Positions 47,762-56,816 of a stretch of 64,000 bases of DNA are shown here, in pieces. The position numbers and the translations under genes were made by a program. Position 1 is the first letter of the stretch, and every line of letters starts with the position of its first letter. The notes under the pieces were generated by a model. That model was not told the DNA's origin, ran no database searches, and saw only the letters and a program-made list of their open reading frames with translations. This DNA is from an uncultured Pseudoteredinibacter sp. Its GTDB lineage: Bacteria; Pseudomonadota; Gammaproteobacteria; Pseudomonadales; Cellvibrionaceae. The DNA is taken from NCBI RefSeq assembly GCF_947502065.1, contig NZ_CANMYE010000005.1, positions 327,601 through 391,600 on the forward strand, read 5' to 3'.

Positions 47762-48487
47762 TTACAAATCGCCCCAATGATATTGCAGCAGGCTCAGTGC
47801 GGCTAAGGGGGCGGTTTCTGTGCGCATTACCCTTGGCCCAAGGGTAAGGGCCTCAAACTCTACCGCCTTGGCGGCCTCAATCTCCGATTCGCTCAAGCCA
47901 CCTTCTGGGCCAATTAGCAAGCAAGCGCGTTCAATCGGCTGGCTGGGATCTAAACCTTTGCTATCGCGATGGTGCAATACCCATTTTTGCCCGCTTGGTG
48001 CATTTTCTAAGAAAGTGCTAATGCCAACGGCGTTGTTCAAGCGTGGTAGCTGATTGCGTTGGCATTGCTCGCAGGCGCTGATCAGAATCTGCTGCCAGTG
48101 CTGCTGTTTTTTCTCTAATCTTGGGCCGTTTAGCTTAACTTCGGTGCGCTCGGTGAAGAGCGGGCTAATTTCTGTCACACCCAGTTCACATGCCTTCTGT
48201 AAAACCCAGTCCATGCGGTCACCACGGGAAACTCCAATCGCTAAATGGCTGTGTAATGGGGATTCCCGATCGACCTTGTTATGGTCGGTAATCGTTACTT
48301 GAGTGACTTTTTTGCCGACCTCATGAATAATAGCTGAGTATTCACCCCCTAGACCGTTGAATAGGGTTAGTTCACGGCCTGCAGCCATTCGTAAGACTTT
48401 GCTGACATGACGTGAAGCAGCCTCTTCTAGGCTGATGGTCTGACCGCTTGATAGTGTTTGTGGGGTGTAGATTCTCGGAATGCGCAT
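47762..48487 (-). CDS. rsmE: 16S rRNA m3U1498 methyltransferase RsmE
   Basis: 241 residues, family length. HVSKVLRMAAGRELTLFNG N-terminal RNA-binding part, then the knotted SPOUT domain with LLIGPEGGLSESEIEAA and LGPRVMRTETAPLAALSLLQ. It methylates U1498 of 16S rRNA with SAM. Convergent with chpC, divergent from the response regulator at 48574. Elsewhere in gammaproteobacteria rsmE often neighbours gshB. Confidence 0.95.
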   Translation of the reverse strand: MRIPRIYTPQTLSSGQTISLEEAASRHVSKVLRMAAGRELTLFNGLGGEYSAIIHEVGKKVTQVTITDHNKVDRESPLHSHLAIGVSRGDRMDWVLQKACELGVTEISPLFTERTEVKLNGPRLEKKQQHWQQILISACEQCQRNQLPRLNNAVGISTFLENAPSGQKWVLHHRDSKGLDPSQPIERACLLIGPEGGLSESEIEAAKAVEFEALTLGPRVMRTETAPLAALSLLQYHWGDL

Positions 48488-48573
48488 GGCGAAGCCGCTA
48501 GAGCAAGTGAATGTTAGCGACTAAGCGCCGGTGGCTGCTCATAATAACAGAAGTGAGCAGCCAAACCTAAGAT

Positions 48574-49227
48574 ATGGATGTAGTGATGAAAGCCACCTTA
48601 TTGATCGTAGAAGATTGTGAAGCCACCCGTGAGCGTTTAGAAACCGCCATTATCGAAGGTGGTGAATTTCGCTTGGTGGGCTCGGTGGGTACCTTTAAAG
48701 CCGCCGCCGCCATGCTGGAAAACTCATCCCCAGATATCTTACTCACCGATCTAGATCTACCCGACGGCAATGGTATTGATCTGATTAAGATGCTGCGCCA
48801 AAGCAAGGTTAGCACCCAGCTGGCTATCGTGATTACTATCTTTGGTGATGAAGCCCACGTGATCAATGCATTGCGTGCGGGTGCATCGGGCTATTTGCTG
48901 AAGGACGATGAGTTCTTCGAGATCAATAAAGCCATTAAACAAATGCAAGAGGGCGGCGCCCCTATCAGTCCAGGCGTAGCGCGCTTTTTATTGCAAGAAT
49001 TTAAACCAGCGCCAGCGCATGAAGAAGATAGCCATAATACATTAAGCGAGCGCGAGCACGAGATCTTATTGCTGGTCAGTAAAGGCTATACTTCTAAAGA
49101 GATCGGCAATATGCTAAATGTATCCTTTCATACGGTAAATGCTCACGTTAAGAATATTTATAAAAAGCTGGCGGTTACCAACCGTACTGGGGCCATCTAT
49201 GAAGCCACCAAGAAAGGCATTATTTAA
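48574..49227 (+). CDS. NarL/LuxR-family response regulator of a receptor operon
   Basis: 217 residues: receiver domain with LIVEDCEATRERL, phospho-acceptor Asp 59 in LLTDLDLPDGNG, Lys in YLLKDDEFF; C-terminal LuxR helix-turn-helix LSEREHEILLLVSKGYTSKEI followed by HTVNAHVKNIYKKL. A second ATG at codon 5 (48586) is an equally good start. It leads a four-gene run: receptor after 12 bases, binding protein directly after, kinase overlapping. It is the expected partner of the kinase at 52160. Confidence 0.88.
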   Translation: MDVVMKATLLIVEDCEATRERLETAIIEGGEFRLVGSVGTFKAAAAMLENSSPDILLTDLDLPDGNGIDLIKMLRQSKVSTQLAIVITIFGDEAHVINALRAGASGYLLKDDEFFEINKAIKQMQEGGAPISPGVARFLLQEFKPAPAHEEDSHNTLSEREHEILLLVSKGYTSKEIGNMLNVSFHTVNAHVKNIYKKLAVTNRTGAIYEATKKGII

Positions 49228-49239
49228 GAGCCTAACACT

Positions 49240-51231
49240 GTGAAGCAACACAAGACGACCTTGATATTTCCACTGGCCTTGCTGGCTGCTATGCCGGCTA
49301 TGGCGATGGATGAATCTCTGGATTTAGATCTACCTGTAGTTATTAGCGCAAGCCGCTTAAACCAATCTATTTTACATAGCCCCTCGGCGGTAACCGTTAT
49401 CGATAAAAATATGATTGCGGCTTCGGCTTATACGGATATCGCTGATGTGTTGCGCTTAGTGCCAGGGTTTCAAGTGGTGCGCGCCGATGGTCGCACCCAT
49501 TCGGTTAACTCTCATGGAGGCGGCTGGGAATTCAGCAATCGCCTGCAGGTGTTGGTGAATGGCCGCACTGCATATTTGCCAACTTTATCGGTGGTTGATT
49601 GGGATACCTTGGGTGTTCATATCAATGATATCGAGCGTATCGAAGTAGTGCGCGGTCCTTCAGCGTCGGCTTATGGCTCTAACTCCTTTTCGGCGGCTAT
49701 TAATATTATTACCCGCGAGCCGGGCTTAAGTGAGCCTTACCGTTATTCAGTAAGGGCCGGCAATAAAGGCGAGCGTGAATATCAAGCCAGTTGGTCTGGG
49801 CAAAACCAATTAATGGATTATCGCGTTAACCTATGGAAACGCCGCTCGAATGGCTTAGATAACTTTCACGATTTTAAAGATCACGATAATTTTAGTTTTG
49901 CCGGTGTGAGTCAGCTATCCGATGGCTCTAAATTAGATCTCGAGTTTAATTTTTATAATGGCAAAACCGGCGCCGCCGAATTTAGAGAGTTTCAGCCAAG
50001 AGATCGTAAAGTAAATGGCTTCTCTGCAAAAATTGCCTGGCAAAAAAATTACAGCGCCAATAGCGATTTTGGTATCAAGGCTTATTACAGCGATCGCGAT
50101 GAAGATGATCTCACTTTTACTATACCGCTTTATGAAATTGTTGGCTTAAGCCCTGAGGTGTTCAGGCTAGTTACCGGATCGGACGATGTATTTTACCGCA
50201 CCGGCTACAGCACCCATAAAGGCCGACGCGCCGATTTAGAAGGGCAGTACAGCTGGCATGGCGACGGCGGTTTTAAAGCGGTTGTGGGATTGGGTATTCG
50301 ACAAGATTTCCTAAAAAGCATTTCTTACTTTCCACAAAAAGGTGAGGTTGAAGAGACGAGTTTTCGAAGCTTCGCCAATATTCAGCAGCCTTTGAGCGAA
50401 ACCGTATTGCTTAACTTGGGCTTACTGTATGAGAACACTGGCGATCAAGGTAATCATTGGTCGCCGCGTTTAAGTTTGAATTGGGAATTTAAACCTCAGC
50501 AAAGCTTACGTATTGCAGCCTCCCAGGCTTATCGTCAGCCGTCTTTGTTGGAAGCTAACTTTGATACCAAAACGGTGTTAAGCAATGGCTTTGTGCTGGA
50601 TCAGCGTTATATCTCTGATGAGAATTTAGAGGCCGAAAAGATCCTCAATCTAAACCTTGCCTACCAAGGGAAATCTGGCTTTTGGCAATGGGAGCTAAGC
50701 GCCTACCGTGAGGCCTTAGATAATATGATCGATTATGCATCTGATCGCTCGGTCATTGACCCATTGCGCAATTTTGCGACCCGTATTGGCAACTACGATA
50801 GCTACGACAGTCAAGGTGTTGAGGGTGAGATTAGCTATCGCCCGCAATTGGATAAGTTTATAAGGTTTCATTTTAATCGTGGCAGCAGTCACCATTACTC
50901 GCTATTGCGAATAAACCCATCTCTGCCAAGAATCTATAAGGATCGTGCACCTAAATGGAGTGCGGGGATTTTTGTGTCTTATCCCATAAATCAGTGGCAA
51001 GCAGGCTATTCCATACAATATATGGACGAAGTCTACTGGGATGGTTTTGGAGATCGCGTGAAATCATACACTCGTATGGATCTCTCCCTAGCTAAAACTT
51101 GGGATATCGGTGACAAGGAGCTGGAAGTGAAGTTTGGAGCATTGTCGTTTAATAGCTCATACCAAGAATTCAATGAGGATCTATTTATAGAACCTCAGTA
51201 CTATCTCGGTTTTACTCTGGCCAAGCGCTAG
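49240..51231 (+). CDS. TonB-dependent outer-membrane receptor
   Basis: 663 residues, GTG start. Signal peptide (LIFPLALLAAMPAMAM), then a plug domain with VVISASRLNQSILHSPSAVTVI, ADVLRLVPGFQVVR and IERIEVVRGPSASAYGSNSFSAAINIITRE, followed by a beta-barrel. It lies between a response regulator and a periplasmic binding-protein-like gene, so it probably imports or senses the ligand that feeds this system. The ligand is unknown; the absence of Fur-related or heme genes nearby gives no support for a siderophore. Short plug without a signalling N-terminal domain, so no sigma/anti-sigma control is expected. Confidence 0.88.
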   Translation: MKQHKTTLIFPLALLAAMPAMAMDESLDLDLPVVISASRLNQSILHSPSAVTVIDKNMIAASAYTDIADVLRLVPGFQVVRADGRTHSVNSHGGGWEFSNRLQVLVNGRTAYLPTLSVVDWDTLGVHINDIERIEVVRGPSASAYGSNSFSAAINIITREPGLSEPYRYSVRAGNKGEREYQASWSGQNQLMDYRVNLWKRRSNGLDNFHDFKDHDNFSFAGVSQLSDGSKLDLEFNFYNGKTGAAEFREFQPRDRKVNGFSAKIAWQKNYSANSDFGIKAYYSDRDEDDLTFTIPLYEIVGLSPEVFRLVTGSDDVFYRTGYSTHKGRRADLEGQYSWHGDGGFKAVVGLGIRQDFLKSISYFPQKGEVEETSFRSFANIQQPLSETVLLNLGLLYENTGDQGNHWSPRLSLNWEFKPQQSLRIAASQAYRQPSLLEANFDTKTVLSNGFVLDQRYISDENLEAEKILNLNLAYQGKSGFWQWELSAYREALDNMIDYASDRSVIDPLRNFATRIGNYDSYDSQGVEGEISYRPQLDKFIRFHFNRGSSHHYSLLRINPSLPRIYKDRAPKWSAGIFVSYPINQWQAGYSIQYMDEVYWDGFGDRVKSYTRMDLSLAKTWDIGDKELEVKFGALSFNSSYQEFNEDLFIEPQYYLGFTLAKR

Positions 51232-52170
51232 ATGACAGCTCGTTATCTACTTTTATTGGCGCTACTATTTGGCAGCCCCCCGGGCTTTGCCGATATACAT
51301 ATCCTTGTGCCTGAGCAAAGTAAATCTTTAAAAGCGGCTGCCGAGCAAATCAAAACTGAAATGCGCAGCCGCGGCATTGCCGAAGATGAACTGTCGATTC
51401 GCTATGGGCTGCAAGCACCTTCTGACGGCTTTAAAAAGGCCGATCTATTACTAGCCCTTGGACCAAAGGCCGCTAATTTTGCGTTGCTGCATGGGCAGAA
51501 AAATAAGATTGTCTTTAGCTTTGTAGAAGAAGCTTTTATCCGCGAGGCTACCGAAGGGCGCAAAGCCGGCAGCTGGGCAGCCATTGTAATTAATCAGCCA
51601 TTGCAACGTATGTATGCATTGGCCGAGTTACTGCTGGCAGAGCGCACCAATAAAACGGTACTTGTTCCCAATAGCTTGAACAATGCGCTACTCAATAAAC
51701 AAGTAGAGGATTTAAGCCAGAGCGAAGCCCTACAACTTATTCACCGCAGCATCGAGCCAAATGCCAGAAATATCTCCCGCTTAGAAGATGAGTTTTACCA
51801 AGCGGCTATGATATTGGCGCCACTGGATAATGAATTGTGGCGCGGTAAAAATGCTCGCCTATTATTGCATCAGGCTTATAGCTACCAATTGCCCATCGTT
51901 GCCCATAGCCGGGCTTTTACCAAAGCCGGCGCCATGCTTGCCGTTTACCTAAGCAAAGAGCAAGTCGCCAAAGAGACAGCAGATTTAGTAAAAACCTGGC
52001 AAGCAGCCGATAGCTTTGCCCAAGATGCCATTGTCTACCCCAAGGCGAACTTAGAAATTAATGACAATATTGCTAGGGCTCTACGTTATAAGCCAGAGCA
52101 AATCCGTCAGCAGTTACAGCAGCCAGAGCAAAAGCAAAAAATTCTAGGGAGGCAGAGTCGTGCTCGCTAG
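51232..52170 (+). CDS. Exported ABC substrate-binding-like protein
   Basis: 312 residues with a signal peptide (YLLLLALLFGSPPGFA). The mature part resembles the ABC substrate-binding family of TrpX type (PF04392): LLLALGPKAANFAL, KIVFSFVEEAFI, QRMYALAELLLAERTNKTVLVP, YSYQLPIVAHSRAFTKAGAML. There is no permease or ATPase gene beside it, so a sensory role, presenting a ligand to the kinase, is plausible. Start is directly after the receptor stop (TAGATG), and the end overlaps the kinase by 11 bases. Family assignment is by eye. Confidence 0.7.
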   Translation: MTARYLLLLALLFGSPPGFADIHILVPEQSKSLKAAAEQIKTEMRSRGIAEDELSIRYGLQAPSDGFKKADLLLALGPKAANFALLHGQKNKIVFSFVEEAFIREATEGRKAGSWAAIVINQPLQRMYALAELLLAERTNKTVLVPNSLNNALLNKQVEDLSQSEALQLIHRSIEPNARNISRLEDEFYQAAMILAPLDNELWRGKNARLLLHQAYSYQLPIVAHSRAFTKAGAMLAVYLSKEQVAKETADLVKTWQAADSFAQDAIVYPKANLEINDNIARALRYKPEQIRQQLQQPEQKQKILGRQSRAR

Positions 52171-53572
52171 AAATATTCGCAGCCAGTTATTGTTTATCGC
52201 CATGATGCCGCTGCTGCTGGTGGTGGCTGCGGTGAGTGTCTTTATGCTTTCTGAATCATTAGATGATATCGAGAGCAGCCTAGAGCGCCGCGGCAATGAT
52301 ATTTCAACCCAGGCGGTGTTGATGTCAGAGTTTTATTTTTACACTGGTGATGTGCAGCGCTTAAGTGAAATTGCCGGCATTGTAATCAATATTGATGCGG
52401 TAAGCTCGGTTCGTTTTGTGGATGCTAATAATAAAATTTTGGCCGAGCAAAGCAAACACAATAGCGTTATCAATAAAGATCGCTTATTTATTATCCCGAT
52501 ATACAGCAAAGATGTATCACCAGATGAAGTATCTGCCTTGGCGGGCATTGAAGAAAATCAAGAAGAGCGCCTAGGGCAAATCGAAATTGCATTATCCAGA
52601 GATGAGCATTCCAGTTTGCGAGAGAAGGCTTATCTTCGCATTATGGTGGTTGCGGTTTCTGCAGTGGCCTTAGGCATCTTTATGGTGTATTTATTTGGTC
52701 GCCGTTTAAGTGCTTCGCTTTCCAATATGGCCGCTTCGGCAAAAGAAGTGAAGATGGGTGATCTAAGTAGCCGCAGCCCTGAAGATGGTGAAGGCGAGAT
52801 TCTAGAGCTACAGCGTTTGTTCAATAGAATGGTGGGCAGCTTGCAAGAAAACGAAGTGCAGCTTCAAAACCGTATTGCCCAAGCGACTAAATCCTTAAAT
52901 GAATCCGTAGATGAGCTATCGCAAAAAAACACCCAGCTAGAACAGCAGCGCCAAGAAGCCATTGAGCTAGAACGCAGCAAGGCCATCTCTGATGAGCGTG
53001 CTCGCATAATGAAAGATATGCACGATGGCATCGGTGGCCAGTTAGTGGCATCCCTGGCCATGATTGAAAAAGAAAAGAATAGCGAGATACGGGATAACAT
53101 TTCTTCGGCACTGCGAGAATGCCTAGATGATTTTCGTTTAATTATTCTATCTTTGAATGTGAGCGATAGTAATCTACAAGCGCTACTGGCCGACTTTAAA
53201 TATCGCATTAATAAAAAGCTTGCTAAGTTAGGTGTAGGCTTGCGCTGGCAGGTAGCCACCGAAGTCGATCAAATAAATATCCAGCCCCAGCAAAGCTTGC
53301 ACTTGCTGCGTATTCTGCAAGAAATATTCGCCAATATTCTAAAGCACAGCGAAGCAAACGAAATTACCTTGAAGGTAAGCTTGAGCGACAAGGAAGTTTT
53401 GTTGCAAGTGGATGATAATGGAAGCTTCGATGAACCTGAGCAAGCTGGCGGGCATGGCCTAAAGAATATGCGTTGGCGAGCTGAGGAGCTTAAAGGACAT
53501 TTTGAGCTGAGCCAAAACGAGCAAGGCGGTGCAAGCGCGAAGCTTTCCTTTCCTGTAGATGCTGCTTCCTAG
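52160..53572 (+). CDS. NarX-type membrane sensor histidine kinase
   Basis: 470 residues from a GTG with GGGAGG 7 bases upstream, inside the end of the binding-protein gene. Helix at 8-30, periplasmic domain of about 110 residues, second helix near 152-174, HAMP, coiled coil, HisKA_3 with ARIMKDMHDGIGGQL (His in MHDGIGG) and a HATPase with LRILQEIFANILKHSE and GGHGLKNMRWRAEEL. It should phosphorylate the NarL-type regulator at 48574. The periplasmic domain may read the state of the binding protein. Confidence 0.88.
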   Translation: MLARNIRSQLLFIAMMPLLLVVAAVSVFMLSESLDDIESSLERRGNDISTQAVLMSEFYFYTGDVQRLSEIAGIVINIDAVSSVRFVDANNKILAEQSKHNSVINKDRLFIIPIYSKDVSPDEVSALAGIEENQEERLGQIEIALSRDEHSSLREKAYLRIMVVAVSAVALGIFMVYLFGRRLSASLSNMAASAKEVKMGDLSSRSPEDGEGEILELQRLFNRMVGSLQENEVQLQNRIAQATKSLNESVDELSQKNTQLEQQRQEAIELERSKAISDERARIMKDMHDGIGGQLVASLAMIEKEKNSEIRDNISSALRECLDDFRLIILSLNVSDSNLQALLADFKYRINKKLAKLGVGLRWQVATEVDQINIQPQQSLHLLRILQEIFANILKHSEANEITLKVSLSDKEVLLQVDDNGSFDEPEQAGGHGLKNMRWRAEELKGHFELSQNEQGGASAKLSFPVDAAS

Positions 53573-53629
53573 CTGTTGGTTTATGGATTTGTAGCTTTTA
53601 AAAAGCCTATTAAAATCGTTATGTGATCT

Positions 53630-53935
53630 ATGAATTTACTTGAGGAATATATTCCTGATTACTCTGGGCATATTGCAAAGTTAAAGTATATCGTTGAGAA
53701 AGAAACACTTGAAATAGTGTTTTTTGATCGGCCTGAAGAATTCAATATTGTTTTGAAACTCGTATTTTATGGTGTCAAGGAGTTGCGTGAGGCCGAGTTC
53801 GAAAGGCCTGAGGATAACTGTATTGAGCTAGCGATTGGTTTAGATTCAGTTGTTGGAGGTTACTGTCTCCATACGGACCAGCGCGAAATACATTTTCAAG
53901 CAAATAGAGTGGAGTCTTTTAGTGTCGATAGATAG
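53630..53935 (+). CDS. Unrecognised small acidic protein
   Basis: 101 residues, no family recognised. Mixed alpha/beta-looking sequence without signal peptide or membrane helix: LKYIVEKETLEIVFFDRP, then GVKELREAEFERPEDN. AT-richer than the operon before it. Ribosome-binding site not obvious. It might be a stand-alone cytoplasmic protein of the kind seen as immunity or anti-toxin partners, but no toxin is next to it. Confidence 0.55.
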   Translation: MNLLEEYIPDYSGHIAKLKYIVEKETLEIVFFDRPEEFNIVLKLVFYGVKELREAEFERPEDNCIELAIGLDSVVGGYCLHTDQREIHFQANRVESFSVDR

Positions 53936-54012
53936 CAAGGCCAATCAATCTCCAGAGCTACACTTTGTTTCATTTTGTAAGCTCCGCTAACGGCATTAAA
54001 AGTAATAGAACT

Positions 54013-54339
54013 ATGAGAATACTTGCACTGCTTATACTTTTTTCCGGAGTAGTTTCGGCTGGAGAGATAACTTTACTTAAAGGCCAAGCTTATACTGTAC
54101 CTGATGGTAAGGTGTGGATTATAGAGAATACTCCGGTTTCAACTTGTCGAGTTTGTACAGCCGACGTATACGTTAAAGGTGAGCTAAATAATATTGAAGC
54201 AGCTGGTGTTATATTTAGCGGGGAGTTCAATTTTTCGTTTAGTTCTAATTCAAATGGTCCAATTAGGCTATTTCCAGGTACTAAAGTGACTCTAGGCGAT
54301 AGTCGTGGGTCGCTAGTTGTCTACGAAGAAGAGCTTTAA
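54013..54339 (+). CDS. Unrecognised small exported protein
   Basis: 108 residues from the ATG at 54013, preferred to an in-frame start at 53965 because it begins directly with a signal peptide (MRILALLILFSGVVSAG). The mature part is beta-rich, about 90 residues, with a CRVC pair (two Cys) and a LFPGTKVTLGDSRGSL segment; it looks like a small extracytoplasmic beta-domain. Separated from the gene at 53630 by 77 bases. No function assigned. Confidence 0.55.
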   Translation: MRILALLILFSGVVSAGEITLLKGQAYTVPDGKVWIIENTPVSTCRVCTADVYVKGELNNIEAAGVIFSGEFNFSFSSNSNGPIRLFPGTKVTLGDSRGSLVVYEEEL

Positions 54340-54354
54340 GCGTACAGCAGAGCC

Positions 54355-55101
54355 TTACAACTGATAAGGCGTTAACAAACTGATTAGTTGCGCACGTTGA
54401 TGAATATCTAGCTTTTGGTAAATGCGGCGAATATGTGTGCGGCAGGTGCTTAAGCTGATGTGTAATTGCTCGGCGATAGCCTGATCAGATAGCGCACCAT
54501 TTAGTAATTTTAAAACTTCATATTCACGTTGGGTAAGTCCAAACTGTTTAATCAACAGCTGCCCGCTCTTCTTGCTTAGCCTGCGCATGCTATTGCGAAA
54601 ATGCGGCGCGATAATATCCAGCATATTCAAATCTGTGGTTTCGAAGTTACTGCGTGCTTTGCTGCGCCATATGCGAAAGTCCGCTAGGTTCTCACCGCTT
54701 TCATCAAATACATACAGGTTTACCCCATAGTGCATGCCGTCGCGTGCTAAGAAGTCTTGGTAAAATTCGGTCTTTTCAAGATCTTGCTGCTGCATAATCT
54801 GATTGACCGATACCGCTTTGCTGCACTGGCGCATCTTGTGGGTAATGGGGTCGTGAAACTGAAAGTAATCCTTGTAGCGGCCAAGGTTGCTGTCATCTAG
54901 ATTGAGTTGGCAGGGCTCGGCGAATTGTTGCTTATCGTTTTGCCAGATATAGGAGGCAAAGTGATCGGCATTAAGCAGGCGCAATAGTGCATGGCCGCAA
55001 TCCATGCGTAGCTTATAGGCATCTTCAGCGGCGCTGAAGTGCTCGATCAGCGTTACGGTATCTTGCCATTGTCGTTGAGAAAGCCCCATATTGAGCCCCA
55101 T
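54355..55101 (-). CDS. LuxR-type transcriptional regulator
   Basis: 248 residues. C-terminal LuxR helix-turn-helix (FGLTQREYEVLKLLNGALSD, AEQLHISLSTCRTHIRRIYQKL, about 186-245). The N-terminal part has no receiver Asp and no acyl-homoserine-lactone motif that I recognise; it looks like a PAS/GAF-like sensor with DADHFASYIW-like segment. It is divergent from pepQ and the amidohydrolase, so it is a likely regulator of those genes. Confidence 0.82.
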   Translation of the reverse strand: MGLNMGLSQRQWQDTVTLIEHFSAAEDAYKLRMDCGHALLRLLNADHFASYIWQNDKQQFAEPCQLNLDDSNLGRYKDYFQFHDPITHKMRQCSKAVSVNQIMQQQDLEKTEFYQDFLARDGMHYGVNLYVFDESGENLADFRIWRSKARSNFETTDLNMLDIIAPHFRNSMRRLSKKSGQLLIKQFGLTQREYEVLKLLNGALSDQAIAEQLHISLSTCRTHIRRIYQKLDIHQRAQLISLLTPYQL

Positions 55102-55179
55102 CTATTGCTTAATTTGCTGTGTGCCGTAATGTGGCATCCTAATAGCCTGATCATCGGCGATTAGCTCACCATCAGCGAT

Positions 55180-55196
55180 CTAGGCTTGAGGCCTAG
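55180..55196. promoter_or_regulatory. Dyad in the divergent regulator/pepQ region
   Basis: CTAGGC and GCCTAG form a perfect 6-bp dyad with a 5-base spacer, in the 286-base gap between the LuxR-type gene and pepQ. It is the only clear palindrome there and could be an operator; that is inference from position. Confidence 0.3.
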
Positions 55197-55387
55197 TAGG
55201 GCGGCTACGTCCTATTTATGGTTATGGAGGTAGGCCAAGGCACAGCTGTTAATAGTAGTGTTGATAGCCCCTTCTAGTCTATGATGAAGTGAATAAAAAA
55301 TAAACGACAAGCTTTGGGCCGCTGCTATATTAAAGCCCCCATCTTATGCCTGTTAGCCCACTAGGCAGAGTGAATTGTGAGGATAGA

Positions 55388-56719
55388 GTGAACTTTGAAC
55401 TTAGCTACGGTAGCCACCTGGCCACCAAATTAGAACGCAGCCAAGGCTATATGCAAAATGCCGGTCTTGAGGCCGTGATGATTGGCTCGGGCGTGCAAGA
55501 GCCTATCTTCCAAGATGATTATTACCACCCCTATGTGGTGAACCCGTTTTTTAAAGAGTGGCTGCCACTCTTACAGGTGCCCAACTGCTACCTGCTGATT
55601 CGCCAAAGCGGCCGCCCTAGCTTGTTCTTCCATAAGCCGCTTGATATTTGGCATAAGGTATTGGCCATGCCAGATGATTTCTGGACAGCGCATTTTGATA
55701 TTGTGGAATACGCCGATGCTAATCAGCTGAATAAGCTATTTAGCCCAATTAAAGGCGCGGCGGCCTTTATTGGTTTGCCAGAGGCTATGCCGCAAATCAA
55801 TGGTATTGAGTGGCAGCTAAACGAGCCAGCTTTGCTGAATCACTTTAAGTTTTACCGTGCCTGCAAAAGCGAATATGAGCAACAGTGTATCGAGCTGGCC
55901 AATCAGCAGGCGGCCAAATGCCACACTGCCGCTAAAGAAGCCTTTATGGCCGGCGCCAGCGAGTTTGAAATTAATCAGGCTTATCTCGGCGCCCTAGATT
56001 TACGCGAGCAAGATATGCCCTATGGCAATATTATCGCGCTGAATGAAAACGCCGCTATTTTGCATTACACCCACCTGCAAAAGCAGCGCCTAAACCACAG
56101 CCGCTCTTTTTTGATCGATGCCGGTTTTAGCGTTAATGGTTACGCGGCCGATATCAGTCGTACCTATTGTCGTGAAGAAAGCGAAATTGGCGTGCAGTTT
56201 ATGCGCTTAATCAGCGAGCTAGATAAAGCCCAGCTAGCGCTAATTGATGAGCTAAAACCTGGTATGCACTACCTAGATGCCCATAAAGATATGCACCGCC
56301 GAGTGGGTGATATTTTACAAACCGCTGGCATTATAAATATCGATGGCGAGGCCGCATTGGCCGAAGGCATTACCAGCAAATTTTTACCCCATGGCCTGGG
56401 GCACCTTTTAGGTGTGCAAGTGCATGATCTAGGCGGCTGGCAGCAAGATGAGGCCGGCACCAATCAAGAGCCTCCGGCAAGCCATCCGTATTTGCGCCTA
56501 AACCGTAAGCTGCAATCCGATATGGTCATTACCGTAGAGCCCGGCATTTATTTTATCGAGCCATTATTAGCCGAGCTACAAGCCAGCAGTCAAAGTGTTT
56601 GTGTTAACTGGCAATTAGTTGATGCCATGCGCCCATTTGGTGGCATACGCATCGAAGATAACGTAGCCATTAAAAAGGCAGGCAACGAAAACTTTACCCG
56701 CAAGTACCTGCCGCATTAA
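55388..56719 (+). CDS. pepQ: Xaa-Pro dipeptidase PepQ (prolidase)
   Basis: 443 residues from the GTG at 55388, which has GAGGA 4 bases upstream and matches the E. coli PepQ N-terminus; an ATG at 55346 lacks a binding site. M24 metallopeptidase: metal ligands Asp in FLIDAGF and AADISRTY, His in PHGLGHLLGVQVHDLGG, Glu in TVEPGIYF and GGIRIEDN. E. coli PepQ is highly similar (YHPYVVNPFFKEWLPLLQVPN, MPYGNIIALNENAAILHYT). It cleaves dipeptides with C-terminal proline. Some homologues also hydrolyse organophosphate esters. Next to a secreted amidohydrolase. Confidence 0.92.
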   Translation: MNFELSYGSHLATKLERSQGYMQNAGLEAVMIGSGVQEPIFQDDYYHPYVVNPFFKEWLPLLQVPNCYLLIRQSGRPSLFFHKPLDIWHKVLAMPDDFWTAHFDIVEYADANQLNKLFSPIKGAAAFIGLPEAMPQINGIEWQLNEPALLNHFKFYRACKSEYEQQCIELANQQAAKCHTAAKEAFMAGASEFEINQAYLGALDLREQDMPYGNIIALNENAAILHYTHLQKQRLNHSRSFLIDAGFSVNGYAADISRTYCREESEIGVQFMRLISELDKAQLALIDELKPGMHYLDAHKDMHRRVGDILQTAGIINIDGEAALAEGITSKFLPHGLGHLLGVQVHDLGGWQQDEAGTNQEPPASHPYLRLNRKLQSDMVITVEPGIYFIEPLLAELQASSQSVCVNWQLVDAMRPFGGIRIEDNVAIKKAGNENFTRKYLPH

Positions 56720-56816
56720 TAGGCCAGCACACAATGTAAGGGAACATTGGGTGTCTATTGAGTAGAGAAATTAGAAAGAAAGCAGAAAGCGTAAAGAAAA
56801 TAGAAAAAGAGAAGCG

